A stretch of 5,964 bases of DNA from Marinosulfonomonas sp. (GTDB lineage: Bacteria; Pseudomonadota; Alphaproteobacteria; Rhodobacterales; Rhodobacteraceae). This document shows positions 1 to 5,964 of this stretch, piece by piece (positions within the stretch are counted from its first letter, which is position 1; every line of letters starts with the position of its first letter). The position numbers were made by a program, and so were the translations under genes. The DNA is taken from positions 1 to 5,964 of the forward strand of contig JAFLKA010000406.1 of the NCBI GenBank assembly GCA_022712735.1, in the 5' to 3' direction. Under the pieces are notes generated by a model, which saw only the letters and a list, made by a program, of their open reading frames with translations, was not told the origin of the DNA and did no database searches.

Positions 1-58
1 CCATTATCAACTTGATTGTTGCATGTTCCCATATTTAGCTAAGTTTTAGTAAAATTGG
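1..58 (+). promoter_or_regulatory. AT-rich leader, possible yejA promoter region
   Basis: This stretch is clearly richer in A and T than the genes and precedes the first gene of the operon, so it is the natural place for the promoter. A TAAAAT at 50-55 resembles a -10 box, but the matching -35 position (TTCCCA, 26-31, 18-base spacer) is poor. TTGATT (12-17) and TTGTTG (16-21) resemble -35 boxes but have no good -10 partner at the usual distance. The 8-base palindrome TTAGCTAA lies at 35-42. If TAAAAT is used, transcription would begin around 61-63, downstream of the ATG at 59, leaving only the start at 83 translatable. No operator can be assigned, and more of the promoter may lie outside the window. 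Confidence 0.3.
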
Positions 59-70
59 ATGAAACCGACC

Positions 71-75
71 GGAGG
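71..75 (+). promoter_or_regulatory. Ribosome binding site of yejA (decides the start)
   Basis: GGAGG is a strong match to the anti-Shine-Dalgarno sequence and lies 7 bases before the ATG at 83, which is ideal spacing. The in-frame ATG at 59 lies upstream of this site and has only AT-rich sequence before it. The site therefore argues for initiation at 83. Confidence 0.8.
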
Positions 76-82
76 ATACAGG

Positions 83-1999
83 ATGTTGTCACGCCAGACA
101 CGCGTTATTGCAAAGGTGAGATGCCGAAATACGGCCGATGGCTTTGGGGTGTTTTTCACCGGAATGGTTGCGCTGGCGGGGCTGGTTTTGATGGTTTCGG
201 CGGTTTGGGCAGAAGAAAAGATCATCAAGGCGCATGGCATATCCACCTTTGGCGAGTTGAAATATGCGTCCGATTTCACCCATCTGGATTATGTGAACCC
301 CGACGCGCCCAAAGGCGGTGAAATGTCGATGTCGTGGACAGGGTCTTTTGATTCAATGAACCCCTATTCGATCAAGGGGCGTTCCGGATTGTTGGCAAGC
401 AGTGCGTTTGAATCGCTGCTGACCAGCACCGCTGATGAAATTGGTGCATCCTACGGGCTGTTGGCTGAAAGCATCGAATACCCTGAGGACAGGTCATGGG
501 TGATTTTCAACATCCGCGAAATTGCAAGGTTTTCGGATGGATCGCCCGTGCTGGCCGAAGACATTCTATTTTCTTACGAGACCTTTTTGAATAAAGGGCT
601 GAGCAGCTTTCGGGTGCAACTGGCCAAGATGGTTGAAAGCGCCGAGATACTATCGTCAAGGCAGGTGAAATTCGTGTTCAAAGAGGATTTCCCCAAGCGC
701 GATATAATCGAGGCAGTTGGTGGATTGCCGATCTTCTCGAAAAAGGATTTCGACGCCACGGGGCGCGATTTCGAGGACAGTTTTATGGAGCCGATGGTGG
801 GGTCCGGCGCCTATGTTCTGGACCGTGTGGATGTGGGGAAAACGCTGGTTTACCGGTTTAACCCCGACTATTGGGGCGCGGATTTGCCGATCACTAGAGG
901 CACCAATAATTTCGAGACTATTCGCATTGAATATTACGGTGATTCAACGGCGGCGTTCGAGGGGTTCAAGGGCGGCACCTTTACCTTCCGCAATGAAAAT
1001 TCATCCAAAATATGGGCGACGGGTTATGATTTTCCGGCGGTTAAAAAGGGTGAGATTGTGACTGCCCTGCTGGAACACGGCAATAAAACCACGGGGCAGG
1101 CGTTTATTTTCAACCTGCGGCGTGAAAAGTTTCAGGATGCGCGTGTGCGCGAAGCGATTGGGCTGATGTTCAATTTTGAATGGTCGAACAAGACGCTGTT
1201 TTATGGGCTGTATGACCGGATCAATTCGTTCTGGGGCAACAGTTATCTGGAAGCTGTGGGGGTGCCGAGCGCGGCCGAACTGGCCATTCTGGAGCCGCTG
1301 GCCGATATCCTGCCTGCGGGTGTTCTGGATAGCGAGCCTGTGACGCCGATGGTGTCGTCAGAACGTCAACTGGACCGCAAAGCGCTGCGTCGCGCATCGG
1401 CGCTGCTGGACGAGGCGGGCTGGCCTGTGGGCAATGACGGGATGCGGCGCAATGCCAGAGGCCAGACATTGCGGGTGGAATTTTTGAACGACAGCCAGAG
1501 TTTCGATCGGCTGATCAACCCGTTCGTTGAAAACCTGAAGAAACTGGGGGTGGATGCAAAGCACACCCGTATCGACAACGCCCAAATGCAGCTGCGCGAG
1601 CGTCCACCGCAATATGACTTTGATATTGTAACCGGCCATCTTTCGACCGATTACATCCCAGGCACTGGCTTGCACCAATATTTCGGCGCGGAAAGTGCGG
1701 ACAATTCGGCGTTTAACAAAATGGGTTTGAAAAGCGAAGCGGTGGACAAGCTGATTGATGTGGTGCTGGCTGCCGAAACGCAAGACGATTTGACCGTGGC
1801 CGTCAAAGCGCTGGACCGTGTGCTGCGGGCCGAAAAATTCTGGATACCGCAATGGGCCAAGAACGCGCATACGGTGGCCTACTACGATATGTCCGAGCAT
1901 CCGGACCCTTTGCCACCATATTCGTTGGGCAATCTGGATTTCTGGTGGTATAACGCTGAAAAAGCCGCAAGCCTGAAGGCCAGCGGCGCGTTAAAATAA
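83..1999 (+). CDS. yejA: YejA, periplasmic substrate-binding protein of peptide-type ABC importer
   Basis: YejA is the periplasmic receptor of the YejABEF importer and belongs to solute-binding protein family 5 (Dpp/OppA-like). The chosen start gives 638 residues, near the roughly 600 of E. coli YejA. A basic N-terminus (RQTRVIAKVRCR) precedes a hydrophobic stretch at about 28-41 and a likely signal peptidase I site after AVWA (residue 43), so the mature protein has about 595 residues. There is no lipobox, so it should be soluble. Family marks include FTHLDYVNPDAPKGG (65-79), the family-5 signature around FSDGSPVLAEDI (about 150-161), FEWSNKTLFYG (365-375) and WIPQW (from 587). An in-frame ATG at 59 would add eight residues but lies before the ribosome binding site. 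yejB follows after 20 bases. The family is well supported; the ligand (oligopeptide, microcin C-like peptide or muropeptide) is not determined. Confidence 0.95.
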   Translation: MLSRQTRVIAKVRCRNTADGFGVFFTGMVALAGLVLMVSAVWAEEKIIKAHGISTFGELKYASDFTHLDYVNPDAPKGGEMSMSWTGSFDSMNPYSIKGRSGLLASSAFESLLTSTADEIGASYGLLAESIEYPEDRSWVIFNIREIARFSDGSPVLAEDILFSYETFLNKGLSSFRVQLAKMVESAEILSSRQVKFVFKEDFPKRDIIEAVGGLPIFSKKDFDATGRDFEDSFMEPMVGSGAYVLDRVDVGKTLVYRFNPDYWGADLPITRGTNNFETIRIEYYGDSTAAFEGFKGGTFTFRNENSSKIWATGYDFPAVKKGEIVTALLEHGNKTTGQAFIFNLRREKFQDARVREAIGLMFNFEWSNKTLFYGLYDRINSFWGNSYLEAVGVPSAAELAILEPLADILPAGVLDSEPVTPMVSSERQLDRKALRRASALLDEAGWPVGNDGMRRNARGQTLRVEFLNDSQSFDRLINPFVENLKKLGVDAKHTRIDNAQMQLRERPPQYDFDIVTGHLSTDYIPGTGLHQYFGAESADNSAFNKMGLKSEAVDKLIDVVLAAETQDDLTVAVKALDRVLRAEKFWIPQWAKNAHTVAYYDMSEHPDPLPPYSLGNLDFWWYNAEKAASLKASGALK

Positions 2000-2019
2000 T
2001 ATAGGGCAGAGCAAACCCA

Positions 2020-3105
2020 ATGGGCGCATATATCCTTAGGCGATTGTTGCTGATTATTCCGACGCTGATCGGGATAATGATCATCAATTTCGCGCTGATC
2101 CAGTTTGTCCCCGGTGGGCCGATCGAGCAGATTTTGGCCAATCTGGAGGGCGAGGGCGACGCGTTTGAAACCATTGCCGGTGGTGGTGATGCCGGTGGTG
2201 GCGAAAGCATCGGCGGCGATGACCGCTATCAGGGTGCACGGGGCTTGCCGCCGGAATTCATCAAGGAGTTGGAGATACAGTTCGGGTTTGATAAGCCACC
2301 GCTGGAGCGGTTCCTGAACATGATGTGGGATTATCTGCGCTTTGATTTTGGCGAAAGCTATTTCCGCAGTGTCGGGGTGATTGATCTGATTATCGAAAAG
2401 ATGCCGGTGTCGATTACGCTGGGTCTGTGGAGCACCTTGATCGCCTATATGATCTCGATCCCGCTGGGCATTCGCAAGGCGGTAAAGGACGGCAGCCGCT
2501 TTGATACATGGACCTCGGGCGCGATTATCATCGCCTATGCGATCCCCGGATTTTTGTTTGCGATCCTGCTGCTGGTGCTGTTTGCGGGTGGGTCATACTG
2601 GAAGGTTTTCCCGCTGCGCGGCCTGACGTCGAACAATTTTGACGACCTGACGATGATCGGCAAGGTGCTGGATTATCTGTGGCACATCACCCTGCCGGTG
2701 CTGGCCTCGACCATCGCGTCGTTTGCCACGCTGACATTGCTGACCAAAAACTCGTTTCTGGATGAAATCAAAAAGCAGTATGTGGTCACCGCCAAGGCCA
2801 AGGGGTTGTCCGAGCGCAGCGTGCTTTACGGCCATGTTTTCCGCAATGCGATGCTGATCGTGATCGCCAGCTTTCCGGCGCTGTTTGTCGGGGTGTTCTT
2901 TGGTGGATCGTTGATTATCGAAACCCTGTTCTCGCTGGATGGATTGGGCCGATTGGGGTTCGAGGCGGTGGTGGTGCGCGATTATCCGGTGATGTTCGGC
3001 ACGCTCTATGCCTTTGGATTGCTGGGGCTGCTGGTCGGCATTCTGTCGGATATGATGTATGTTTTCATCGACCCGCGCATTGATTTCGAGGGGCGGGGAA
3101 GCTGA
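2020..3105 (+). CDS. yejB: YejB, inner-membrane permease of peptide-type ABC importer
   Basis: YejB is one of the two channel subunits and should pair with YejE in the inner membrane. Its 361 residues match the usual family length (about 364 in E. coli). It opens with the typical [10 protein letters not shown] and a first helix at about 9-29. A large periplasmic loop follows, including the family element [11 protein letters not shown] (88-98) and FDFGES (108-113). Five more helices lie at about 132-152, 166-190, 223-243, 280-303 and 327-349. The cytoplasmic EAA-type loop that docks on the ATPase is at about 255-279 ([21 protein letters not shown]). The C-terminus has the characteristic [10 protein letters not shown]. 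The loop holds a Gly/Asp-rich stretch (53-67) with a 15-bp duplication. It starts 20 bases after yejA with no strong ribosome binding site (only AGGG at 2003-2006, rather far away). Its stop shares one base with the yejE start, implying coupled translation. Confidence 0.96.
   Translation: MGAYILRRLLLIIPTLIGIMIINFALIQFVPGGPIEQILANLEGEGDAFETIAGGGDAGGGESIGGDDRYQGARGLPPEFIKELEIQFGFDKPPLERFLNMMWDYLRFDFGESYFRSVGVIDLIIEKMPVSITLGLWSTLIAYMISIPLGIRKAVKDGSRFDTWTSGAIIIAYAIPGFLFAILLLVLFAGGSYWKVFPLRGLTSNNFDDLTMIGKVLDYLWHITLPVLASTIASFATLTLLTKNSFLDEIKKQYVVTAKAKGLSERSVLYGHVFRNAMLIVIASFPALFVGVFFGGSLIIETLFSLDGLGRLGFEAVVVRDYPVMFGTLYAFGLLGLLVGILSDMMYVFIDPRIDFEGRGS
2175..2204 (+). repeat. 15-bp in-frame tandem repeat in yejB
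   Basis: Two adjacent 15-base units (2175-2189 and 2190-2204) agree at 14 of 15 positions. Each begins TGCCGGTGGTGG. They encode AGGGD followed by AGGGE (YejB residues 53-62), inside the variable periplasmic loop after the first helix. The length is a multiple of three, so the frame is kept. It looks like a slippage duplication in GGT-rich DNA. Confidence 0.75.
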
Positions 3106-4211
3106 TGGCGCTGACGTCCCTGAACCAGCGACGCTGGCGCAATTTCCGGCGCAATGGCCGCGCCTTTTGGTCGCTGATCCTGTTCAGCGTGCTGTTTGGC
3201 CTGTCGCTGTTTGCCGAATTTATCGCTAATGACAAACCGATCGTGGTGAATTATCGCGGCGCATATTACATGCCGATTTTCAATTTCTACCCTGAAACGG
3301 AATTTGGCGGTGATTTTAAGACCGAAGCGATCTACCGCGATATCGAGGTGAAATGCCTGATCAAAAGCGGCGGGTTACAGACTTGTTTTGATGACCCCGA
3401 GGGGGTGATCGAGGATGCCGCCGATGGGGATGTGGAGGGCGAGGCGGTTGCCGCGGGCTGGATGATCTGGCCGATCATCCCCTATTCGTTCCAGACCATT
3501 GTCGACATCCCCGGCACAGCGCCATCCGCGCCTGACGCCCACAACTGGCTGGGCACCGATGATACAAAGCGCGACGTGGCCGCAAGGGTGATTTACGGCT
3601 TTAGGCTGTCGGTGTTTTTCACCCTGCTGGTATCATCCATCGGGTCGGTGGTTGGCATTATTGCTGGGGCGGCGCAGGGGTATTTCGGCGGCTGGGTTGA
3701 TCTGGTGTTTCAGCGGTTGCTGGAAATATGGGGCTCGACCCCGTCGATCTATGTGATCATCATCTTGTTTTCCATTCTTGGGCGCGGGTTCTGGTTGCTG
3801 GTGTTTATCACCGTGCTGTTCGGCTGGACCGCGTTGGTCGGTGTGGTGCGGGCCGAGTTTCTGCGGGCGCGCAATTTCGAATATGTGCGGGCGGCCAAGG
3901 CGCTGGGCGTGTCGGATCGCGTGATCATGTTCCGCCATATGCTGCCAAACGCGATGGTGGCCACATTGACGTTTTTGCCGTTCATCATCACTGGCGCAAT
4001 CGGCACGCTGGCGATGCTCGACTTTCTGGGCTTTGGCCTGCCGTCGTCATTGCCGTCACTGGGTGAATTGACCTTGCAAGCCAAGCAAAACCTACAGGCG
4101 CCTTGGTTGGCGTTCACCGCGTTCTTTACCTTTGCAATCCTGCTGTCGCTGCTGGTTTTCATCTTCGAGGGTGTGCGCGATGCGTTTGACCCCAGAAAGA
4201 CCTTTGAATGA
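3105..4211 (+). CDS. yejE: YejE, inner-membrane permease of peptide-type ABC importer
   Basis: YejE is the second channel subunit, of the DppC/OppC type, and should pair with YejB. The protein has 368 residues. The family N-terminus (SLNQRRWRNFRRNGRAFWSL, 5-24) leads into the first helix at about 21-41. A long periplasmic segment follows (about 42-160) with FGGDF (67-71) and NWLGTDDTKRDV (147-158), the conserved element before the transport domain. Further helices lie at about 166-190, 213-247, 283-306 and 334-355. The EAA loop is complete: EYVRAAKALGVSDRVIMFRH followed by MLPN (259-282). The C-terminus ends in the typical RDAFDPRK. The periplasmic part has an acidic insert (about 84-118) with cysteines at 84 and 94, longer than I recall for enterobacterial YejE. 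The start (ATG 3105-3107) overlaps the yejB stop by one base, and the end overlaps yejF by four (ATGA), so translation of the three genes is probably coupled. Confidence 0.96.
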   Translation: MALTSLNQRRWRNFRRNGRAFWSLILFSVLFGLSLFAEFIANDKPIVVNYRGAYYMPIFNFYPETEFGGDFKTEAIYRDIEVKCLIKSGGLQTCFDDPEGVIEDAADGDVEGEAVAAGWMIWPIIPYSFQTIVDIPGTAPSAPDAHNWLGTDDTKRDVAARVIYGFRLSVFFTLLVSSIGSVVGIIAGAAQGYFGGWVDLVFQRLLEIWGSTPSIYVIIILFSILGRGFWLLVFITVLFGWTALVGVVRAEFLRARNFEYVRAAKALGVSDRVIMFRHMLPNAMVATLTFLPFIITGAIGTLAMLDFLGFGLPSSLPSLGELTLQAKQNLQAPWLAFTAFFTFAILLSLLVFIFEGVRDAFDPRKTFE

Positions 4212-5815
4212 GTGATATTCTGGAGATCAAAGACCTGTCGGTGACGTTCCGCCAAGACGGCAAGGAAACCCGTGCGGTCAGGCATATTTCGTTGCGGGTC
4301 GGGCGCGGGGAAACCGTGGCGATTGTTGGCGAGTCAGGGTCGGGCAAATCTGTAACGGCCCTGTCCACCGTCGCGCTGTTGCCGGAAAGCGCCGAAATAA
4401 CCGGCAGCATCACCTATGAAGGGGCGCAGATGATCGGTGCGTCCGAGGCCGAGTTGCGACGGGTGCGCGGCAACGACATCAGTTTCATTTTTCAGGAACC
4501 GATGACCAGCCTGAACCCGCTACACACCTTGGAAAAACAACTGGCCGAGAGCCTGTCGTTGCATCAGGGGCTGCGGGGCGAGGTGGCGCAGGAGCGCATT
4601 CTGGAGCTGCTGGCCAAGGTTGGCATTCATGACGCCGAAACGCGGCTCGGGTCTTATCCGCATCAATTGTCCGGCGGGCAACGCCAGCGGGTGATGATCG
4701 CAATGGCGCTGGCCAACAGGCCGGATTTGTTGATCGCGGATGAACCCACCACGGCGCTGGATGTGACCATTCAGGCGCAGATACTGGAGCTGCTGGCCGA
4801 TCTGAAAAAAACCGAGCAAATGAGTCTGCTGTTCATCACCCATGATCTGGGGATCGTGCGCAAAATCGCCGACCGCGTTTATGTGATGAAAGGCGGCGAG
4901 ATTGTCGAGGAAGGGGCGACGGCCGAGATATTTGATAATCCGCAGCATGAATATACCAAGATTTTGCTGAATGCGGAAACTGTGGGGCGGCCTGATCCGG
5001 TGCCGGACGGTGCCGAAGAAGTGGTGCGCACGGACGCGCTGCGTATCTGGTTCCCGATTTATAAGGGACTGCTGCGGCGCACGGTTGGCTATGTCAAAGC
5101 GGTGAACGCGGCGACGATTTCGGTGCGCCAAGGCGAGACATTGGGCATCGTTGGCGAGTCAGGGTCGGGTAAAACCACGATGGCGCTGGCGATCATGCGG
5201 CTGATCCCGTCCGAGGGGCCGATTGTGTTTATGGGCCAAGCGGTGGATGGCTGGAAACCGCGCCAGATGCGCCCGTTGCGCCGCGACATGCAGATCGTGT
5301 TTCAAGACCCTTACGGATCACTTTCGCCGAGGATGTCGATTGAACAGATCATCAGTGAGGGGTTGAGCGTGCATGGGCTGGAGCCTGGCCGCGATGAGCG
5401 CGAGATGGTGGCCGAGATCATGGTCGAGGTCGGTATGGACCCCGCCCTGATGGACCGCTACCCGCATGAATTTTCCGGCGGGCAACGCAAGCGGATCGCC
5501 CTTGCGCGGGCGATGATCCTGCGGCCAAAACTGCTGGTGCTGGACGAACCGACATCGGCGCTGGATATGACGGTGCAGGTGCAGATCGTCGATCTGTTGC
5601 GCGAATTGCAGCGCAAACACGGGCTGGCCTATCTGTTCATTTCGCACGATTTGCGGGTGGTGCGGGCGATGGCGCACAAGGTGATGGTGATGAAACAGGG
5701 CGACGTGGTGGAAATGGGCGATGGCGATAAAATATTTGATGCGCCCGAGACCGATTACACCAAGGCGCTGATGGCGGCGGCGTTTGATTTGAAGGTTCGG
5801 GGTGGGGCTCAATGA
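4208..5815 (+). CDS. yejF: YejF, double-domain ATPase of peptide-type ABC importer
   Basis: YejF powers the importer by binding and hydrolysing ATP on the cytoplasmic face of YejB/YejE. It carries both ATPase domains in one chain (535 residues; E. coli YejF is about 529), unlike Dpp/Opp systems, which use two proteins. Domain 1: Walker A GESGSGKS (41-48), Q-loop Gln96, signature LSGGQ (154-158), Walker B LLIADEP with Asp178 and Glu179, switch His212. A peptide-transporter C-terminal extension follows, with [10 protein letters not shown] (247-256). Domain 2: Walker A GESGSGKT (316-323), Q-loop Gln366, signature FSGGQ (422-426), Walker B LLVLDEP with Asp446 and Glu447, switch His480. Both sites look catalytically complete. 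The start overlaps the yejE stop in an ATGA, and the sequence before it has only a weak purine stretch, fitting coupled translation. The stop codon lies in the loop of a hairpin (5803-5830). Confidence 0.97.
   Translation: MSDILEIKDLSVTFRQDGKETRAVRHISLRVGRGETVAIVGESGSGKSVTALSTVALLPESAEITGSITYEGAQMIGASEAELRRVRGNDISFIFQEPMTSLNPLHTLEKQLAESLSLHQGLRGEVAQERILELLAKVGIHDAETRLGSYPHQLSGGQRQRVMIAMALANRPDLLIADEPTTALDVTIQAQILELLADLKKTEQMSLLFITHDLGIVRKIADRVYVMKGGEIVEEGATAEIFDNPQHEYTKILLNAETVGRPDPVPDGAEEVVRTDALRIWFPIYKGLLRRTVGYVKAVNAATISVRQGETLGIVGESGSGKTTMALAIMRLIPSEGPIVFMGQAVDGWKPRQMRPLRRDMQIVFQDPYGSLSPRMSIEQIISEGLSVHGLEPGRDEREMVAEIMVEVGMDPALMDRYPHEFSGGQRKRIALARAMILRPKLLVLDEPTSALDMTVQVQIVDLLRELQRKHGLAYLFISHDLRVVRAMAHKVMVMKQGDVVEMGDGDKIFDAPETDYTKALMAAAFDLKVRGGAQ
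4325..4344 (+). repeat. 20-bp direct repeat at Walker A, copy 1
   Basis: Twenty bases beginning GTTGGCGAGTCAGG are identical to 5150-5169. Both copies encode VGESGSG in the Walker A motifs of the two YejF ATPase domains. A second shared stretch of 15 bases beginning TCCGGCGGGC (4670-4684 and 5474-5488) encodes the SGGQR signature region. These reflect domain duplication and protein conservation, though synonymous sites also match. Confidence 0.7.
5150..5169 (+). repeat. 20-bp direct repeat at Walker A, copy 2
   Basis: This is the second copy of the 20-base stretch at 4325-4344, 825 bases downstream, in ATPase domain 2 of yejF. A recombination between the copies would be in frame, because 825 is divisible by three, and would leave one fused ATPase domain. 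Confidence 0.7.
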
Positions 5816-5830
5816 CGGCTTTGAGCCCTA
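5803..5830 (+). terminator. Hairpin across the yejF stop, possible terminator
   Basis: The arms 5805-5812 (GGGCTCAA) and 5821-5828 (TTGAGCCC) are perfectly complementary over eight pairs. A G-T wobble and a T-A pair extend this to ten. The 8-base loop TGACGGCT contains the yejF stop codon. The position at the operon end and the strong stem suggest a terminator or an mRNA 3'-end stabiliser. No T-run follows, so it is not a canonical intrinsic terminator. Confidence 0.4.
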
Positions 5831-5944
5831 ATCGGCTTGATTCGAGACCCATAATACTTAATGATTGAGCAGATTTATGACGATTTTCTAGAAGGCGCTT
5901 TTTGAACATTGCGCCCTTAATTTTAGATAGAATGTGGATATAAA
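5816..5944. other. Intergenic AT-rich region with two tiny reading frames
   Basis: No convincing gene is visible here. ATG at 5812, overlapping the yejF stop as ATGA, opens an 18-codon frame ending at 5868 ([18 protein letters not shown]). A second frame, ATG at 5861 to the stop at 5903-5905, encodes 14 residues (MIEQIYDDFLEGAF). Both are too short to assign and may be chance. The ATGA coupling seen at yejE/yejF makes it possible that the first is the leftover start of a decayed or deleted operon gene, but I do not recognise it. Confidence 0.5.
5892..5925 (+). terminator. Weak imperfect hairpin followed by T-rich tract
   Basis: AAGGCGC (5892-5898) can pair with GCGCCCTT (5911-5918) as seven pairs with one bulged C, around a 12-base loop. 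A T-rich stretch (TTAATTTTA, 5917-5925) overlaps the end of the right arm. This could be a poor intrinsic terminator for the yej transcript. The large loop and short stem make it uncertain. Confidence 0.25.
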
Positions 5945-5964
5945 ATGGATAACGAAAAAACCGT
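5945..5964 (+). CDS. Possible start of a downstream gene, cut by window end
   Basis: An ATG at 5945 opens a frame reading MDNEKT before the window ends. Upstream, TTGAAC (5902-5907) and TAGAAT (5928-5933) resemble promoter boxes, but the 20-base spacer is too long. No good ribosome binding site is visible, only GTGGAT (5934-5939). Six codons cannot identify a product, and this may not be a gene. Confidence 0.2.

Noticed and set aside
59..82. Upstream in-frame ATG as the yejA start
   Set aside because: The strong GGAGG site lies after this ATG and correctly before the ATG at 83, and nothing resembling a ribosome binding site precedes 59.
164..211. Internal ATG at 164 as the yejA start, giving a shorter signal peptide
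   Set aside because: The resulting N-terminus has no positive charge before the hydrophobic core and no ribosome binding site precedes it.
83..220. YejA as a lipoprotein
   Set aside because: The only nearby cysteine is in the basic N-terminal region before the hydrophobic core. The cleavage region (SAVWA) has no lipobox cysteine.
1358..1900. 180-codon open frame on the minus strand within yejA
   Set aside because: It lies wholly opposite a well-supported gene, and its translation is rich in His, Arg, Gln and Pro with no recognisable domain. This is typical of an antisense shadow in GC-rich DNA.
3749..4285. 178-codon open frame on the minus strand across yejE and yejF
   Set aside because: It runs antisense to two conserved genes and crosses their junction. 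The composition is low in structure and shows no family motif.
4520..5131. 203-codon open frame on the minus strand within yejF
   Set aside because: It is antisense to conserved ATPase motifs, and its composition (many His, Arg and Gln) mirrors the codons of the opposite strand.
1..5964. A previously undescribed system (defence, mobile element, biosynthetic cluster or RNA element)
   Set aside because: Coding space is almost entirely filled by four intact members of a known transporter. I saw no insertion sequence ends, CRISPR repeats, tRNA or rRNA, or unknown conserved genes.

Overview
The window holds one complete four-gene operon, yejA-yejB-yejE-yejF, read left to right. It encodes a peptide-class (Dpp/Opp superfamily) ABC importer. 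The protein sequences and gene order point to an alphaproteobacterium, most likely of the Rhodobacteraceae/Roseobacter group. This rests on the form of YejE, with its extra acidic loop, and on moderately GC-rich coding DNA between AT-rich flanks. It is a judgement from remembered family sequences, not a database result.

Layout: bases 1-82 are an AT-rich leader with a strong ribosome binding site (GGAGG, 71-75) ahead of the preferred yejA start at 83. yejA (83-1999) encodes the exported substrate-binding protein. After 20 bases comes yejB (2020-3105), a six-helix permease. yejE (3105-4211), the second permease, starts on the last base of the yejB stop codon. yejF (4208-5815), a double-domain ATPase, overlaps the end of yejE by four bases. 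Bases 5816-5944 are AT-rich and hold hairpins and two very short reading frames but no convincing gene. A possible new gene begins at 5945 and runs off the window after six codons.

How it works: YejA should capture an oligopeptide-like ligand in the periplasm and pass it to the YejB/YejE channel. The two ATPase domains of YejF power uptake. In Escherichia coli this transporter takes up microcin C. In Brucella, Salmonella and Sinorhizobium it affects sensitivity to antimicrobial peptides. In Agrobacterium a YejBEF system, working with a binding protein called YepA, imports peptidoglycan fragments for recycling. The sequence alone does not say which ligand this copy uses.

I found no RNA genes, mobile elements, CRISPR arrays or toxin/defence genes, and no sign of a new system. 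The points worth a second look are small: a 15-bp in-frame duplication in yejB, a periplasmic insert with two cysteines in YejE, a 10-pair hairpin across the yejF stop codon, and a short frame coupled to the end of yejF that might be the remnant of a fifth gene.
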